The position numbers were made by a program, and so were the translations under genes. Under the pieces are notes generated by a model. The model worked only from the letters and a program-made list of their open reading frames with translations, did no database searches and was not told the DNA's origin. 7,664 bases of DNA, from positions 1 through 7,664 of the forward strand of contig JAJQAS010000171.1 in NCBI GenBank assembly GCA_021203685.1. Reading direction: 5' to 3'. The DNA comes from Clostridiales bacterium. Lineage in GTDB: Bacteria; Bacillota; Clostridia; Oscillospirales; Oscillospiraceae. How positions within the stretch are numbered: the stretch's first letter is position 1; the number at the start of each line of letters is the position of its first letter. This document shows, one piece after another, positions 7,401-7,664 of this stretch.

Positions 7401-7664
7401 TATGAAGGTATCCCGGGCGGAGGAAAGCCGCCTGGCTCTGGGCTGCACCAACGTTAAGCGCACCACCGGCCAGCACCCCGGCGGCATGGTGGTCATCCCC
7501 GGCGACAAGGAGATCTACGACTTCTGCCCGGTGCAGCACCCGGCGGACGACCCCCACTCCGACATCATCACCACCCACTTTGAATACCACTCGATGGAGT
7601 CCAACCTGCTCAAGCTGGACATGCTGGGCCACGATGACCCCACCATGATCCGGATGCTCCAGGA
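4480..7664 (+). CDS. polC: DNA polymerase III alpha subunit, Gram-positive PolC type (3' end outside the window)
   Basis: PolC is the replicative polymerase of low-GC Gram-positives, with a built-in proofreading exonuclease. 1061 codons are visible of about 1440 expected. The order is an N-terminal domain (about 1-80), an acidic Pro-rich then basic linker (about 81-170), an OB fold (about 190-275), and a PHP domain starting with H295 and H297. The exonuclease is inserted in the PHP domain, with D382 and E384 in DLETTG, D467 in HNADFD, and H520 and D525 in HRACDD. The PHP domain then resumes (GSACEAGEL, YDFLEIQP, GDVHF). The polymerase part has GSRGSVGSS, a Cys cluster (C867, C870, C884, C893, C896) for zinc, PDIDLNFSGE (D922 and D924) and LDMLGHDDPT (D1047). 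By my recollection of the PolC structure, D922, D924 and D1047 have the spacing of the three catalytic aspartates. The start has AAAAGGAG at 4467-4474. Fingers and C-terminal domains lie beyond the window. Confidence 0.96.
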   Translation, partial: MDSPKTVPLLGMFPRCQLNEALSKTAACCQVRHAVLRPARRTVELEVTFSAAPEERAVAGLERAVCAAYSLNRVELHLAEEPTDSPAAPLVAVAPAEAGIDEDIPLPEEAPPEPEFPTWTPEPMEDRPPVEDDPFARTEALRAKKLQAVRREAPVRKNKKPRSRPVTGDSGMIYGKRIRGHSIPMSDLDLNLGTVCVTGKIYADNSRELKKRSAWVVSFNITDNTNSVTVSKFMENKEAEPVMKALKKGTYVTVEGKLSMSHYTGDMELSPYAIAPAEPPEERMDTAPEKRVELHLHTRFSTMDALTEVKDAVKRAIKWGHKAIAITDHGVAQAFPDACAVAGDKIKVIYGTEAYFVNDVDERVVVKGACNSGFDDEIVCFDLETTGLSSINDRIIEIGAVVLKGDEILDKFDTFVDPGKPIPRKIVGLTGITDEMVAGAPGQEEALNQFLDWAGDRLLAAHNADFDMGFLAQGCQRIGRPFRNPSLDTLVLSQYLLPDLGKYTLDSVSGALNLPEFNHHRACDDAAMVGYMLVPFWKMLRELGVEDISGINQRMTTLRNGSKRKQRLRHLIVLAKNQNGLRNLYKLISLAHLEHFQRRPVMPKSLINANREGLIIGSACEAGELFQAVEDHRDWDELKRIASWYDFLEIQPLCNNAFLVEKGLAKDEEELREFNRTIVRLGRELNKPVCATGDVHFLDPEQEIFRHILLAANGYDSADEELPIYFKTTDEMLEEFAYLGSEDCKKVVVDDPNRIARWCDKIGPLPKGLFAPTLKDSDKELEYLVYHKAHELYGDELPKIVQDRIDLELPGIIQRKYDVIYMSAQKLVQNSLEHGYLVGSRGSVGSSIVAFLSGITEVNSLPPHYRCPKCKHSDFDVDTKEYGCGADLPDKICPVCGSPMVKDGFNIPFETFLGYGGTKVPDIDLNFSGEYQARAHKYTFELFGEGHVFKAGTVGTVAEKTAYGYVLKYLEQRNMKVSRAEESRLALGCTNVKRTTGQHPGGMVVIPGDKEIYDFCPVQHPADDPHSDIITTHFEYHSMESNLLKLDMLGHDDPTMIRMLQ

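Noticed and set aside
4531..7632. A 1033-codon open frame on the minus strand, antisense to polC.
   Set aside because: It is in exact codon register with polC, so its stops would require TTA, CTA or TCA codons in the sense gene. These are very rare in this GC-rich codon use, and the frame ends at the CTA at 4528-4530. Its translation is low-complexity Gly/Gln/His/Val with no domain. The sense strand has a complete PolC motif set.

Overview
The window is about 7.7 kb of GC-rich DNA with purine-rich Shine-Dalgarno sites. It encodes a Gram-positive-type PolC, a type III pantothenate kinase and an MEP-pathway enzyme. Together these point to a Firmicute, most likely a high-GC gut clostridium of the Oscillospiraceae type (Flavonifractor/Oscillibacter-like). 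The family assignment is inferred from gene content and protein style, not from a search. All recognised genes lie on the + strand.

Layout. Bases 1-60 hold a short sequence with internal repeats that may be the edge of an insertion element cut by the window start. Bases 58-132 form a nested imperfect palindrome. A good promoter (164-192) then drives a GTG-started gene (237-893) for a membrane-anchored Mrr-type PD-(D/E)xK nuclease. A 250-base non-coding stretch follows, with a second promoter (900-929), an 8-bp palindrome and a 7-bp tandem repeat. It leads to a 50-residue single-span membrane protein (1144-1296), which sits directly ahead of coaX (1332-2108). A 190-base gap with a degenerate inverted repeat separates coaX from rseP (2299-3357), ispG (3400-4440) and polC (4480 to the window end, incomplete).

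How the genes work together. rseP, ispG and polC are 39-42 bases apart, each with its own ribosome binding site, and look like one operon. They combine membrane-protein turnover by intramembrane proteolysis, the penultimate isoprenoid precursor step and the replicative DNA polymerase. This matches the conserved clostridial cluster that usually reads uppS-cdsA-dxr-rseP-ispG-polC, but here dxr is not directly upstream and coaX and accessory DNA sit there instead. coaX would supply coenzyme A, but its protein lacks a normally conserved phosphate-binding aspartate.

Most of the window is ordinary housekeeping DNA. The points most worth a second look are the Asp-to-Tyr change in CoaX, the membrane-tethered nuclease beside a possible mobile-element edge, and the repeat-bearing intergenic regions. 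I see no CRISPR array, tRNA, rRNA or convincing new multi-gene system.
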